Source: Saccharothrix coeruleofusca
Lineage (GTDB): Bacteria; Actinomycetota; Actinomycetes; Mycobacteriales; Pseudonocardiaceae
Length of the DNA stretch: 47,760 nt
Reading direction: 5' to 3'
Assembly (NCBI RefSeq): GCF_014648515.1
Contig: NZ_BMRG01000016.1
Location: 98,935-146,694 of the forward strand
A model generated the notes under the pieces. It was given only the letters and a program-made list of their open reading frames with translations. It was not told the DNA's origin and ran no database searches. This document shows positions 46,945 to 47,760 of this stretch, piece by piece. Every line of letters starts with the position of its first letter. Within the stretch, counting starts at the first letter, position 1. The translations under genes and the position numbers were made by a program.

Positions 46945-47760
46945 GCGCACGTCTTCGGCGGCGGCTGGCCGCGCTCGGCGCCGCCGCCTGCTGCCTGCTG
47001 GCCTCGGGCTGCGGCCTGGAGAGCTCGTTCGCGCTGCCGTTCGAGGTGGCGCCCGGCTCCATCGGGCCGGTCCCGGAGCTGGCCGGGGTGGAGATCTCGG
47101 TGGGGTCCAAGGACTTCACCGAGAACCAGGTCCTGGGCTACCTCGCCGAGGTGGCGCTGTCCGCCGCCGGGGCCGAGGTCCGGGACATGACCAACATCCA
47201 GGGCTCCATGAGCTCCCGCCAGGCGCTGCTCACCGACGACATCGACCTGTCGTGGGACTACACCGGCACGGGCTGGATCAGCTACCTGGGCAACACCGAC
47301 CCGATCCCCGAGGAGCGCGCCCAGTACGAGGCCGTGCGCGACGCCGACCTGGCCCGCAACGGCCTGGTGTGGCTGGACTACTCGGCGGTGAACAACACCT
47401 ACGCCTTCGCCGTCACCAGGGCCTTCGCCGAGGCCAACGGCCTGCGCACCACCTCGGACATGGTGCGGCTGGTCCAGCAGGACCCGAGCAAGGGCGTGTT
47501 CTGCCTGGAGACGGAGTTCGCCAGCCGCAACGACGGCTTCCCCGGCGTGGCGCGGGCCTACGGGTTCGACACCGGGGCCGCGCAGGTGAAGACCTTCGGC
47601 ATCGGCACCATCTACACCGCGACCGCGCAGGGGCTGTGCAACTTCGGCGAGGTGTTCACCACCGACGGCCGGATCGTCGCCCTGGACCTGGTGGTGCTGG
47701 AGGACGACCGGAAGTTCTTCCCCCAGTACAACGCCGCGATCGTGCTGCGCCAAGACTTCC
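46941..47760 (+). CDS. Osmoprotectant-binding lipoprotein, OpuCC/ProX type (partial, runs off right edge)
   Basis: The first 273 codons are in the window, with no stop reached. Lipobox ASGC (modified Cys at 24) after a basic, hydrophobic signal. The mature part shows the OpuAC-type fold: VEISVGSKDFTENQVLGYLA, SWDYTGTGWISYLG, and FGIGTIYTATAQGLCNF. It captures a quaternary amine outside the membrane for the permeases encoded upstream. The ATG overlaps the permease stop by four bases. The aromatic ligand cage cannot be judged because the C-terminus is missing. Confidence 0.92.
   Translation, partial: MSARLRRRLAALGAAACCLLASGCGLESSFALPFEVAPGSIGPVPELAGVEISVGSKDFTENQVLGYLAEVALSAAGAEVRDMTNIQGSMSSRQALLTDDIDLSWDYTGTGWISYLGNTDPIPEERAQYEAVRDADLARNGLVWLDYSAVNNTYAFAVTRAFAEANGLRTTSDMVRLVQQDPSKGVFCLETEFASRNDGFPGVARAYGFDTGAAQVKTFGIGTIYTATAQGLCNFGEVFTTDGRIVALDLVVLEDDRKFFPQYNAAIVLRQDF

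Overview
The window reads as chromosomal DNA of a high-GC actinobacterium. GC content is very high in all coding frames, GTG and TTG starts are frequent, and there are SARP and WYL regulators, a DUF2795 protein and a polyprenol-phosphate mannose synthase. The style is closest to Pseudonocardiales (Saccharothrix, Actinosynnema, Lentzea, Amycolatopsis and relatives), but that placement is an inference. I see no rRNA or tRNA gene, CRISPR array, transposase, phage module or biosynthetic megasynthase.

Layout. 1-1606: start of a response regulator running off the left edge, divergent from a membrane-anchored beta-sandwich protein. 1670-5296 (minus): a carbohydrate-type ABC importer (binding protein and two permeases, no ATPase) preceded by two small overlapping genes. 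5512-9171: a 1219-residue SARP/ATPase/LuxR regulator. 9394-11374: an aldo/keto reductase divergent from a MmyB-like regulator. 11384-16309 (minus): a complete second ABC importer (binding protein, two permeases, ATPase) ending in a phytanoyl-CoA-dioxygenase-family gene. 16418-17880: two small genes and a class A beta-lactamase lipoprotein. 17934-22593: a secreted tripeptidyl-aminopeptidase-like hydrolase, a membrane protein with a NarL-type two-component system, and an RDD protein.

22703-31296: a secreted GH5 cellulase, then single-gene units: an acidic unknown protein, a luciferase-like oxidoreductase, a MOSC protein, an SDR, a 563-residue unknown protein, a small conserved protein and an AI-2E-family transporter. 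31391-36276: polyprenol-phosphate mannose synthase, a helix-hairpin-helix protein, quinone oxidoreductase with a decayed GlxA-type regulator beside it, PP2C-like phosphatase, and a VOC protein divergent from a WYL regulator. 36525-40511: lytic transglycosylase, paired DUF202 proteins, secreted ricin-B lectin protein, SelW-like protein and SGNH hydrolase. 40543-44225: a protein with an LQRxAGN N-terminus, divergent from htpG. 44440-47760: an osmoprotectant (quaternary amine) ABC importer whose binding protein runs off the right edge.

The genes form short operons, often joined by 1-14 base overlaps. Most convergent pairs meet within 0-31 bases. Three convergent junctions with longer or palindromic spacers (9172-9393, 17881-17933, 29990-30159) share a sequence around CGGGTAGTACTTGC. 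Two of them also carry tandem 22-23 base units at nearly the same offset. I consider this interspersed element the most distinctive non-coding signal here. The most interesting protein leads are the dioxygenase fused into an ABC-importer operon, the LQRxAGN protein, and the 563-residue unknown protein with one hydrophobic hairpin-like segment.
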